Below, piece after piece: positions 1-6,430 of a stretch of 11,872 bases of DNA (positions are counted from its first letter, which is position 1; each line of letters opens with the position of its first letter). The position numbers were made by a program, and so were the translations under genes. This stretch comes from Rhodospirillales bacterium (lineage in GTDB: Bacteria; Pseudomonadota; Alphaproteobacteria; Rhodospirillales; Casp-alpha2): assembly GCA_018664265.1 (NCBI GenBank), contig JABJOR010000172.1, positions 1-11,872 of the forward strand, read 5' to 3'. The notes under the pieces are model-generated. The model made no database searches and had not been told where the DNA came from. It worked only from the letters and a program-made list of their open reading frames with translations.

Positions 1-771
1 CCAGGCGGTCTCACTCATGTCCCGATCCAACCCCGGTAAGACGACACAGCCCTTTGGCATGGTGGCGATTGTGGTGAGCAACTCAGCCGTTGCCGGAATG
101 CTGCCTGTTGAGCCTGCTGCAATAACAGGCGATTGCGGCGAGTTTTCCTGCCATGCCTTCGATTGAGCCTGAAGCAATAGATTGCGCCTGCTTGCCGGGT
201 CCAGCATGCCTTGATCTGCCAGTATGGCTGGCCAGCTCTCGGTTACGATTTCCAGAAACTTCAGTGTCTCCTGCCAATGTTCGGATAAGTCCTTATCGAC
301 CAATCCTTCAAGGGCGGCAAAATCCAATTGTTCCGTCGCCACCTGATCAATCAGGCTTGCCAGTTCAGCAGCCAGTAGTGCGGCTTGATCGGCGGAGGTT
401 TCAAGGCTGCGCATACTGATCAATTTCATCAGGATAAGCTGGCGTTTCAATCCGGGGATTGCCGGGGGTATGTCGAGTGCTGCGCCTGCCGGGCCACTCA
501 GTGGGTCGCCGGATGTTAATAATAAATCATCTTCGTCCACATCCCCGATGGGAGTCATCCTTGGTAGTAATACAGGATTGCCACCACTTTGGCGCAGGAA
601 GGCTTCGCGCATAGAACGACAGGATCGCCGGGTGGGCAACAAGATACGATAATTGGCAAGTGTTAAAGGGGAGGCACCACTTTGCGCGGTAATGCCAGCC
701 ACCAGCGTATCTGTAAAAGGCAGATTTGGTGCAATGGTATAAACGCCTGGATTGGAAGCAGGATCAGACAT
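1..771 (-). CDS. addB: Double-strand break repair protein AddB, N-terminal part (gene runs off the left edge)
   Basis: An open frame of exactly 257 codons runs from an ATG at 771 down to base 1 without a stop, so the gene continues outside the window. AddB is the nuclease/inactivated-helicase subunit that, with AddA, resects double-strand breaks for RecA-dependent repair in the cytoplasm. The visible part matches the alphaproteobacterial AddB start: an early segment with LANYRILLPTRRSCRSM, then LPRMTPIGDVDEDDLL, and near the edge VVLPGLDRDMSETAW. The last corresponds to the 'LPGLD' stretch of the degenerate helicase domain. The C-terminal nuclease and iron-sulphur cysteines are not in view. 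The start lies 4 bases after the stop of the nucleotidyltransferase gene and has no clear Shine-Dalgarno sequence, so it is probably translated by coupling. addA would be expected further left. Confidence 0.88.
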   Translation of the reverse strand, partial: MSDPASNPGVYTIAPNLPFTDTLVAGITAQSGASPLTLANYRILLPTRRSCRSMREAFLRQSGGNPVLLPRMTPIGDVDEDDLLLTSGDPLSGPAGAALDIPPAIPGLKRQLILMKLISMRSLETSADQAALLAAELASLIDQVATEQLDFAALEGLVDKDLSEHWQETLKFLEIVTESWPAILADQGMLDPASRRNLLLQAQSKAWQENSPQSPVIAAGSTGSIPATAELLTTIATMPKGCVVLPGLDRDMSETAW

Positions 772-775
772 GGTA

Positions 776-1513
776 TCAGCGATGTTGAACGCCAGCGTAG
801 CGTTCCTTCATGAAGGCTTCGATTTCTTCCAGTGCTTCGGGGGTACCCACATGAAACCACTCGCCATCATGAACGATGCCATACAGGCGGTTGTTCTCAA
901 TGCCTTTGTCATAGATTTTATTGAGGGAAAATTTGCCATCTTCAAAGTCGCTAAATAAACGCGGGTGCAGTATCTGGATACCAGCAAACATATAAGGGCA
1001 AATTTCGTTTTCCGGGCGCCGGGTCAACTTGCCTCGTGGTCCTACGAGAAAATCTCCGCGTCCGCTATAGCCATAGGCCTCAACTGTTGAATGCATTAAC
1101 AACAAGGCATCCATGGTGTCCGGGTTCCAGATTCGTTGCATTCGTTTCAGTGTGTCATCTGGGCCGTTCAGCCACAAAGCATCACCGTTAATGACAAGAA
1201 ATGGCCCTTCACCCAGTAGCTTTCGGGCATGTAATACGCCTCCGCCAGTTTCAAGGCGTTCGGGTTCCCGTGAAAAATTGATTTTCGGAGATTGCCGTTT
1301 TGACAAATGGTCTTCCAGCTTTTCGGCAAGATAGAATGTGTTAACAACAACGTTTGGAATGCCAGCGTCTTCCACACGATCAATGGCATAATCAATCAGG
1401 GCGCGGCCGTTGATGTGTAGCATGGGTTTTGGGGTGTTATCGGTAAGGGGGCGCATGCGCTCCCCTAATCCTGCAGCCAGTACCATGGCATGTGTGATTG
1501 TATTATTGCTCAT
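776..1513 (-). CDS. murU: MurU-like sugar-1-phosphate nucleotidyltransferase
   Basis: This 245-residue protein is a complete single-domain nucleotidyltransferase of the GT-A fold. The N-terminal signature LAAGLGERMRPLT (residues 12-24) followed by PKP (28-30) binds the nucleotide phosphates. ETGGG is at 88-92, the metal-binding NGD at 109-111, and a late WFHVGTPE at 219-226 resembles the WxDVGTPE motif of MurU and related uridylyltransferases. In the known pathway MurU converts N-acetylmuramate-1-phosphate to UDP-MurNAc for peptidoglycan recycling, using product made by the kinase AmgK. The position just before addB and after tsaE is the usual one for this gene in alphaproteobacteria. AmgK is not next to it here, so the substrate assignment is inferred and a mannose- or glucose-1-phosphate transferase remains possible. 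The ATG at 1513 is preceded by a purine-rich AGAGAG. Confidence 0.8.
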   Translation of the reverse strand: MSNNTITHAMVLAAGLGERMRPLTDNTPKPMLHINGRALIDYAIDRVEDAGIPNVVVNTFYLAEKLEDHLSKRQSPKINFSREPERLETGGGVLHARKLLGEGPFLVINGDALWLNGPDDTLKRMQRIWNPDTMDALLLMHSTVEAYGYSGRGDFLVGPRGKLTRRPENEICPYMFAGIQILHPRLFSDFEDGKFSLNKIYDKGIENNRLYGIVHDGEWFHVGTPEALEEIEAFMKERYAGVQHR

Positions 1514-1545
1514 GGCTGCAGCGTCTCTCTGGCTAAAAATTCAAC

Positions 1546-2043
1546 CTACAACGCGAGGTTATCTTTTGTAAGACATTTTAGCCATAACGGATCGATACTT
1601 GAAAGAGAAACACATCGTGACGTGGGTGTTTTTGCATGTGTAATATCCACATCGAGCCTGTGATGTGGTAACCAGGGCCCTAATTGATCGGGCCATTCAA
1701 TCAGGCAAAGACCTTCGGTAAAGGCATCTTCTATTCCCAATTCCAGCGCATCATCCGGGTTTTCAAGCCGGTAGAGATCAAAATGGTGGATAAGGCCTAG
1801 CGGGGTTTCATAGACTTGAAGCAGGGTAAAGGTCGGGCTGGGGACTTCTTCTGGCCTGCCCATGGCGGCGCTGATGAAACTGCGCGCAAATGAGGTCTTG
1901 CCGGCCCCAAGATCACCACGAAGGGCTATGACGCCACTTCCTTGTTGGGCATAAACATTGGCGGCGAGCTTTACCAATGCACCAGCCAACGCAGCCGTTG
2001 CGGCTTCATTTTCCAGGGGGTGTGTGATGATTGGCTGATTCAA
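1546..2043 (-). CDS. tsaE: tRNA threonylcarbamoyladenosine biosynthesis ATPase TsaE (TTG start)
   Basis: TsaE is the ATPase partner of TsaB/TsaD that makes t6A at position 37 of ANN-decoding tRNAs in the cytoplasm. The 165-residue product has Walker A GDLGAGKT (43-50), the family motif SPTFTL (69-74), HFDLYRL (87-93) and EWPD (116-119), in the expected order and spacing. The start is called at a TTG (2041-2043): AGGA lies just upstream in CAGGATAGC, and no ATG lies in frame in the 20-base gap after hspQ. The last 25 residues or so, after DVDITHAKTPTS, are weakly conserved. Many relatives carry a sugar kinase (amgK) fused to or directly after tsaE; here the frame ends with TAG 32 bases before the nucleotidyltransferase start. 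Confidence 0.93.
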   Translation of the reverse strand: MNQPIITHPLENEAATAALAGALVKLAANVYAQQGSGVIALRGDLGAGKTSFARSFISAAMGRPEEVPSPTFTLLQVYETPLGLIHHFDLYRLENPDDALELGIEDAFTEGLCLIEWPDQLGPWLPHHRLDVDITHAKTPTSRCVSLSSIDPLWLKCLTKDNLAL

Positions 2044-2063
2044 GCTATCCTGCCAAGCGGGTA

Positions 2064-2399
2064 TTAATTCGCTTTCTGACGTGTGATATAGCAGCCGCCT
2101 TCGACCCCGATGAAGTAGTCTTCAATTTCAGGGTGGGAAAAAGGCTCATCAGAATCATCAGGTTCCAGATTCTGTTCTGATACGTAAGCCACATAAGAAG
2201 TTGTGTCTTCGTTTTCAGCCAACAGGTGATAGAAAGGCTGATCTTTCCTGGGGCGTGCGTCCAGCGGAATGCTTTCGTACCATTCTTCTGTATTGCCAAA
2301 TTCAGGATCTACATCAAAAACAATACCGCGAAAGCCGAATAACCTGTGTTTAACTGGTTTTCCGATGGGGAATTTTGCTTGATTGTAGTCTATATTCAT
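2064..2399 (-). CDS. hspQ: Heat shock protein HspQ (YccV-like, hemimethylated-DNA-binding domain family)
   Basis: The 111-residue protein matches the HspQ/YccV family along its length: KHRLFGFRGIVFDVDPEF (17-34), DQPFYHLLAEN (53-63), YVSEQNL (72-78) and a conserved acidic tail ending in EGGCYITRQKAN. In enterobacteria HspQ is a small heat-induced protein that binds hemimethylated oriC DNA in vitro and acts as a specificity factor for Lon protease. Its role in alphaproteobacteria is not well defined. Length is normal for the family. The ATG at 2399 has only a weak purine stretch upstream (GCGGAAA). It lies 101 bases downstream of the small unknown gene, a larger gap than elsewhere in this block, which may hold its own promoter. 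It is not usually part of the tsaE-murU-addB group, so its place here is a local arrangement. Confidence 0.9.
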   Translation of the reverse strand: MNIDYNQAKFPIGKPVKHRLFGFRGIVFDVDPEFGNTEEWYESIPLDARPRKDQPFYHLLAENEDTTSYVAYVSEQNLEPDDSDEPFSHPEIEDYFIGVEGGCYITRQKAN

Positions 2400-2446
2400 A
2401 ACTTTGTTTCCGCTTGTTCAGCTTCAATTCTTGAATTTTCAACACT

Positions 2447-2475
2447 GAAATAGTTCGCCTGACAGCATTCGTCAA
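2447..2475 (-). promoter_or_regulatory. Possible weak sigma-70 promoter upstream of hspQ
   Basis: On the minus strand TTGACG (2470-2475) lies 17 bases before TATTTC (2447-2452), about 48 bases ahead of the hspQ ATG. The -35 box is good, the -10 poor. I do not see a convincing heat-shock sigma-32 promoter in this 101-base gap, although the family is heat-induced in enterobacteria. A short palindrome, TTGAATTTTCAA at 2431-2442, lies between the promoter and the gene. Confidence 0.25.
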
Positions 2476-2500
2476 TGACTTGTTGCCTCTGAATGCTTCT

Positions 2501-2713
2501 TTATAGCATACCTAAGTCCTTACGAACAGTAATGTTACGTAGCATAACTTCCAGTAACACCTTGTCATCAAAGCCAATTTCGCAAGGCTCAGCGTACTTT
2601 TGCTGTAATTGATCGAATAATTCACGTTCGTTATCAGCAAGGTTGTCTTTCATTATAGCGACTTTCTCAATCAATCCCTTGATTTCGCTCAATGTGTCCA
2701 TATCTGTCGTCAT
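2501..2713 (-). CDS. Small protein of unknown function, 70 residues
   Basis: I do not recognise a named family. The product is 70 residues, acidic, with no signal peptide or membrane segment and a single cysteine. Its N-terminal half (MDTLSEIKGLIEKVAIMKDN and onward through LADNERELFDQLQQKY) has a heptad-like helical pattern and could pair as a coiled coil. The C-terminal half (GFDDKVLLEVMLRNITVRKD) also looks helical. It starts 21 bases after the stop of the Tyr-substituted kinase gene at 2735. The ATG at 2713 has GGA seven bases upstream; a second Met at residue 5 is a possible alternative start. The close spacing suggests co-transcription with the kinase, so a regulatory partner is conceivable but unproven. 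Codon use looks like its neighbours, and the clean helical pattern supports a real gene. Confidence 0.7.
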   Translation of the reverse strand: MTTDMDTLSEIKGLIEKVAIMKDNLADNERELFDQLQQKYAEPCEIGFDDKVLLEVMLRNITVRKDLGML

Positions 2714-2734
2714 TCAGTAATCCAGTCTTTGATT

Positions 2735-4759
2735 TTAAGCCTCAAAAGCATTTCGGGCATCACCACCTTCTGTTCCTGTCGCGGGCAGGGTGCAGATTAC
2801 AGTGGTTCCACGGTTCCTGGGTGATTTAATGCTCACGTGGCCTCCGTGCAACTCGATAAAGCTTTTTACCATGGAAAGACCCAATCCAGCCCCGCCGCTA
2901 TCGCCTTCGGGCTGGTTGCCTTTCTGGAATTTTTGGAAGATGCGTTCTATATCGGCCTGTGGAATTCCAGTGCCATCATCGGCAACGGTGATGCTGATCT
3001 CGTCTTTAGTGCGCTCAGCGCTCAATCGAACTCCGCCGCGATCAGGGGTGAATCGTATAGCATTGGACAGCAGATTGAATATGACCTGTTTCAGGCGTTT
3101 CTCATCGGCGGATATCCAGCCAATATCAATGGGCACATCAAAAGCTATATACAAACTTTTGGATCGGGCATGCTCACCGAAAAGCTCCATGGAATGGGCC
3201 AGCAAGGCATGCAAGTCGATGGCATCCTTGCTCAGGGCCGCTGTGCCACTTTCAATGGCGGCCAGTTCCAAAATATCGGCGATGATCAATTGCAGATTGT
3301 CGGCTGTACGCTGGATGCCTTGAACATATTCTTTTTGACGGGCATTCAGCTCGCCAAAGTATTCGGCGTTCATGATTTGGGCAAAGCCGTTGATGGTGGT
3401 CAGCGGGGTTCGCGCTTCATAGGAAACATCGGCAATAAATTTAGATTTCAGACGGTCGGTTTCTTCCAATATTTCGGCGCGAGCGCGTAAAGCGCTTTCA
3501 ACTTCGTCTTCTTCTGTCACGTCCAGATAGCTGATCAGAAGGGCTCCGTCCGGCAAGGGTACACAAGCCAGATCATAAACTTTGCCATCACCCCTGCGAA
3601 TGCGGTCATGGTGTTTGGTGCGCCGGGTCATGACCACCATGATCTGTTCGCGGCGGCCTGACCAACTGGCTTCATCCTCATTCGCCTCACGCATCAGATC
3701 GACCACATCAGATATGTGCGGCTCGTTTTCCTCGACGTCATCCGGCAGCTTCCAAAGTGCAGCAAACGGAGCATTGTGCAGCTTCAATCGGCTGTCGCTG
3801 CCAAACAGGGCAACGGCTTCCTGCAAATTGTCGATGGTGTGACGCTGTACGGCGTCCAGTGTCTTGAAGGAGCGCTGCATGGCAAGCGCGTCGGTAATGT
3901 CTTCAAAAATATATGTCAGGCCACCCTCGGAACTTTCCCCCGGCGCTCCCGGCGCAACGGTTTGCTTAACTGCCCGCCCGTCGGGGAGATAAAGGGTCTC
4001 TTCCCTGGTTGTGGTCTGGGTCTCGAAGCGATCATTCTCTGCCTTGCGGAAGGCTTTGAAATCGGTGACCTCCGGAAGGCGGCGTTCATCGCGCAGCTTC
4101 TCAATAACTTGTGAAAGGTTCGGGCTTTCACCAAGCCATGCCTCATTAAGGGACCATAAATTGGCAAAGGCGGAATTGAAGCCGCGCAGATGTTTATCCG
4201 GGCCATAAATAGCAACACCTGCATGGAGTGCTTCAAGCATCCGATCCAGAGACTCCTGCCCACCACCAGCTGCCTTGTTAATCACGTCATCAGCAGACAT
4301 CTGGTGTTCAAGGCAAATGCCGATGGTGCCTTTGCCAGGGCCAAGCGGCGTTTCTGTGATTTTCAGAATCCTGTGTGTGCCATCTTCTTCAATGGTGCTG
4401 GTTTCGTTTTGCCGCTCGCCAGTTTCAATGGCCCGTACCGCAAGGCTTTGTGTATGGTCGATTAAAGTCTTGCCATCTTTGTTTTGTGTGCAGGCGGCAT
4501 GATTGGCAAAGGCGACGTTCAGGTCCGGGTCGCGCATCCAGATCGGGGTCGGCATGGCATCCAGCAAGGCGCAGAATTGTTCTTCAGTTTCTGCTGTAGC
4601 TTCCTCCATGGCTTGCTCAATAGCCTGACTGTGATGAGGGACGGTAGAGGCCGTGGCAACAGGCTGCCTTGCCCGCCGGCGCATAAGGTACCACGCACCG
4701 GGTACACCTATACCCAGGCTAACAGCTATTCCAGAAGCAAAGGCCAACAAAGAATCCAT
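2735..4759 (-). CDS. DivL-like membrane-anchored PAS sensor kinase with Tyr in place of the phospho-acceptor His
   Basis: This 674-residue protein begins with one hydrophobic segment (about residues 4-26) followed by RRRARQ, so it is anchored with the bulk in the cytoplasm. Three PAS-like regions follow, at about 58-150, 170-290 and 300-415; the latter two are PAS_7-like, each ending in a DIT/DVT-type motif. A HisKA dimerisation helix has FIADVSYEARTPLTTI (441-456), where the usual VSHELRTPL histidine is Tyr447 (codon TAT, 3419-3421). The ATPase domain looks complete: N box with NLLSNA (562-567), DDGTGIP (594-600), an F box at 604-614 and GLGLS (625-629). Replacement of His by Tyr with an intact ATP site is the hallmark of Caulobacter DivL, which controls CckA in the CtrA pathway. 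A kinase with degenerate H-box at this locus beside ahcY and tsaE fits that family. Exact orthology to DivL is inferred, not shown. The ATG at 4759 has no strong ribosome site. Confidence 0.85.
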   Translation of the reverse strand: MDSLLAFASGIAVSLGIGVPGAWYLMRRRARQPVATASTVPHHSQAIEQAMEEATAETEEQFCALLDAMPTPIWMRDPDLNVAFANHAACTQNKDGKTLIDHTQSLAVRAIETGERQNETSTIEEDGTHRILKITETPLGPGKGTIGICLEHQMSADDVINKAAGGGQESLDRMLEALHAGVAIYGPDKHLRGFNSAFANLWSLNEAWLGESPNLSQVIEKLRDERRLPEVTDFKAFRKAENDRFETQTTTREETLYLPDGRAVKQTVAPGAPGESSEGGLTYIFEDITDALAMQRSFKTLDAVQRHTIDNLQEAVALFGSDSRLKLHNAPFAALWKLPDDVEENEPHISDVVDLMREANEDEASWSGRREQIMVVMTRRTKHHDRIRRGDGKVYDLACVPLPDGALLISYLDVTEEDEVESALRARAEILEETDRLKSKFIADVSYEARTPLTTINGFAQIMNAEYFGELNARQKEYVQGIQRTADNLQLIIADILELAAIESGTAALSKDAIDLHALLAHSMELFGEHARSKSLYIAFDVPIDIGWISADEKRLKQVIFNLLSNAIRFTPDRGGVRLSAERTKDEISITVADDGTGIPQADIERIFQKFQKGNQPEGDSGGAGLGLSMVKSFIELHGGHVSIKSPRNRGTTVICTLPATGTEGGDARNAFEA

Positions 4760-4789
4760 AACACCATCACGCTTGCGAATCGATGTGGA

Positions 4790-4818
4790 ATCTTAGGGGG
4801 TCTCGCTTCAGACAACAA
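4790..4818 (-). promoter_or_regulatory. Possible sigma-70 promoter for the DivL-like kinase gene
   Basis: Minus-strand TTGTTG (4813-4818) and TAAGAT (4790-4795) are 17 bases apart, between the ahcY terminator and the kinase ATG at 4759. Since the terminator should stop ahcY transcription, a promoter is needed here. The boxes each differ from consensus in two positions, so this is a suggestion. Confidence 0.35.
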
Positions 4819-4823
4819 GATAC

Positions 4824-4857
4824 AAAAAAAGGGCGGCCCATACGGAACCGCCCTTTT
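4824..4857 (-). terminator. Intrinsic terminator after ahcY
   Basis: A perfect 10-base-pair stem, AAAAGGGCGG (4848-4857 read on the minus strand) with CCGCCCTTTT (4827-4836), closes an 11-base loop. The stem is followed on the minus strand by a run of seven T (4824-4830). It lies about 40 bases after the ahcY stop and separates ahcY from the kinase gene. The flanking A run also gives a shorter T tract on the plus strand, but nothing is transcribed towards it. Confidence 0.92.
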
Positions 4858-4897
4858 CATATTCGTTGTCGCAGTGCGACTCGCTGTCGTCGAACGA

Positions 4898-6304
4898 CTA
4901 GTAGCGGTAGCTGTCCGGCTTGAACGGGCCATCGACGGTTACGCCGATGTATTCGGCCTGCTGCTGGTTCAGCTTGGTCAACTTGGCGCCGAGCTTGCCG
5001 AGGTGCAGTCTTGCAACTTTTTCGTCCAGGTGCTTGGGCAGAACGTAAACTTTGTTTTCGTACTTGCCGTCTGCATTGTTGGCGAACAATTCGATCTGGG
5101 CGATTGTCTGGTTTGCAAACGAAGCGCTCATCACAAAACTTGGATGGCCCGTTGCACAACCCAGGTTCACCAAACGACCTTCGGCCAGCAGGATGATACG
5201 GTTGCCGTCCGGGAAGGTGATTTCATCAACCTGTGGCTTGATGTTCTTCCATTCCATGTTTTTCAGTGCGGCAATCTGGATTTCTGAATCGAAGTGACCG
5301 ATGTTGCAAACAATGGCACGGTCTTTCATGGTGCGCATGTGATCAAGGGTAATAACGTCGATGTTACCTGTGGTGGTTACGAAGATATCACCGCGTGCGG
5401 TGGCGTCTTCCATGGTGACAACTTCGAAGCCTTCCATGCAAGCCTGCAAAGCGCAGATCGGATCAGCTTCGGTAACCAGAACGCGGCAACCGGCATTGCG
5501 GAGACTATCGGCGGAGCCTTTGCCAACGTCGCCATAACCGCAGACAACACCAACTTTACCAGCCATCATCACGTCGGTTGCGCGACGGATTGCATCAACC
5601 AGACTTTCGCGACAACCGTACTTGTTATCGAACTTGGACTTGGTCACAGAGTCGTTCACGTTAATGGCAGGAAACGGCAGGGTGCCAGCTTTTTCCATTT
5701 CGTAAAGACGGTGAACGCCAGTGGTGGTTTCTTCGGTGACGCCTTTGATCGCCGCAAGATTGCGGGAATAGAACGTGGCATCTTCAGAAATACGTTTCTT
5801 GATGGATGCAAACAGCACTTCTGCTTCTTCACTATCAGGATTGTTCAAAACAGAAATATCTTTTTCTGCACGAGCACCAAGGTGGATCATCAATGTGGCA
5901 TCGCCGCCATCATCAAGGATCATGTTAGGCTCACCGCCATCGGCCCATTCAAAAATCTTGTGGGCGAAGTCCCAGTATTCTTCCAGTGTTTCACCCTTGT
6001 GGGCATAAACCGGGGTACCAGCATCAGCAATAGCTGCAGCAGCGTGATCCTGGGTTGAATAAATGTTGCAAGATGCCCAACGTACGTCAGCGCCGAGTTC
6101 TTCCAGAGTCTGGATCAGCACGGCGGTCTGAATGGTCATGTGCAGGGAACCGGCAATACGGGCGCCTTTAAGAGGCTTGGACGCGCCAAATTCTTCGCGA
6201 ATGGACATCAGGCCCGGCATTTCGGATTCGGCAATGTCGATCTCCATACGGCCAAATTCGGCCAGGGACAGATCGGCGACTTGGAAGTCTTCGGTCTTGC
6301 TCAT
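4898..6304 (-). CDS. ahcY: Adenosylhomocysteinase (S-adenosyl-L-homocysteine hydrolase)
   Basis: AhcY reversibly hydrolyses S-adenosylhomocysteine, the inhibitory product of SAM-dependent methylation, to homocysteine and adenosine, using tightly bound NAD+ in the cytoplasm. The 468-residue length is that of the bacterial form with the roughly 40-residue insertion. Visible landmarks are [13 protein letters not shown] (55-67), LDDGGD (130-135), KSKFDNKYG (222-230) with the substrate-site lysine and aspartate, the NAD-binding GYGDVGKG (256-263), NIGHFDSEI (334-342) and the C-terminal KPDSYRY that reaches into the neighbouring subunit. No key residue is missing. The ATG at 6304 has GGAG eleven bases upstream. 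The gene has its own promoter within an AT-rich palindrome and its own terminator, so it is probably a single-gene unit. Confidence 0.98.
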   Translation of the reverse strand: MSKTEDFQVADLSLAEFGRMEIDIAESEMPGLMSIREEFGASKPLKGARIAGSLHMTIQTAVLIQTLEELGADVRWASCNIYSTQDHAAAAIADAGTPVYAHKGETLEEYWDFAHKIFEWADGGEPNMILDDGGDATLMIHLGARAEKDISVLNNPDSEEAEVLFASIKKRISEDATFYSRNLAAIKGVTEETTTGVHRLYEMEKAGTLPFPAINVNDSVTKSKFDNKYGCRESLVDAIRRATDVMMAGKVGVVCGYGDVGKGSADSLRNAGCRVLVTEADPICALQACMEGFEVVTMEDATARGDIFVTTTGNIDVITLDHMRTMKDRAIVCNIGHFDSEIQIAALKNMEWKNIKPQVDEITFPDGNRIILLAEGRLVNLGCATGHPSFVMSASFANQTIAQIELFANNADGKYENKVYVLPKHLDEKVARLHLGKLGAKLTKLNQQQAEYIGVTVDGPFKPDSYRY

Positions 6305-6367
6305 AATAGGGTGTTCTCCGTTTGGATTTTTGGTGTTTGTAATGTGTGTATGCGATTTCTTGAATGC

Positions 6368-6396
6368 AACATAACAAAGTCATATAACTATATCAA
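6368..6396 (-). promoter_or_regulatory. ahcY: Sigma-70 promoter of ahcY
   Basis: On the minus strand TTGATA (6391-6396) and TATGTT (6368-6373) are separated by exactly 17 bases. Transcription would start near 6361, giving a leader of about 57 bases. The -35 box lies inside the left (+ strand) half of the long palindrome at 6382-6417, so a protein bound there should block RNA polymerase. Confidence 0.6.
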
Positions 6397-6417
6397 GATA
6401 TATTTATATAGTTATAT
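6382..6417. promoter_or_regulatory. AT-rich palindrome overlapping the ahcY promoter, candidate SAM/SAH-responsive operator
   Basis: Perfect 12-base inverted repeats, ATATAACTATAT (6382-6393) and ATATAGTTATAT (6406-6417), flank a 12-base spacer. The central part (ATAT-CAAGATATATTT-ATAT) is itself an imperfect palindrome, and a further ATATCA-GG-TGATAT palindrome overlaps at 6414-6427. Such AT-rich ATAT-type dyads suit ArsR-family repressors. SahR, an ArsR-family regulator of SAM-cycle genes in proteobacteria, is the obvious candidate. The assignment to SahR is inference from the target gene and the style of the site; the regulator itself is not in the window. Confidence 0.55.
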
Positions 6418-6430
6418 CAGGTGATATGTA

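Noticed and set aside
3419..3421. Tyr447 as a sequencing error (TAT is one base from CAT)
   Set aside because: Cannot be excluded from one sequence, but the DivL precedent and locus context make a genuine Tyr more likely; kept as a finding.
2790..3490. Plus-strand open frames of 177 and 217 codons opposite the kinase gene
   Set aside because: Both are antisense to the HisKA/ATPase-coding region, with no recognisable domain and no ribosome site; treated as shadows.
4862..4897. Small hairpin GTCGC-AGT-GCGAC between the ahcY stop and its terminator
   Set aside because: A five-base stem is too small to stand out, and the strong terminator just beyond explains the 3' end.
4484..6058. Long open frames on the plus strand (4484-5287 and 5294-6058) opposite ahcY and the end of the kinase gene
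   Set aside because: They mirror the highly biased codons of ahcY, have no family motifs and would lie antisense to an unmistakable gene.
6382..6417. The ahcY palindrome as an intrinsic terminator for ptsI
   Set aside because: The stem is almost all A-T with a 12-base loop and is followed by GACTTTG rather than a T run, so termination would be poor.
6361..6430. Possible SAM or SAH riboswitch in the ahcY leader
   Set aside because: The leader from the predicted start site is only about 57 bases, with no paired helices or pseudoknot pattern that I can see; the inverted repeats lie mainly upstream of the transcription start, which fits a protein operator.
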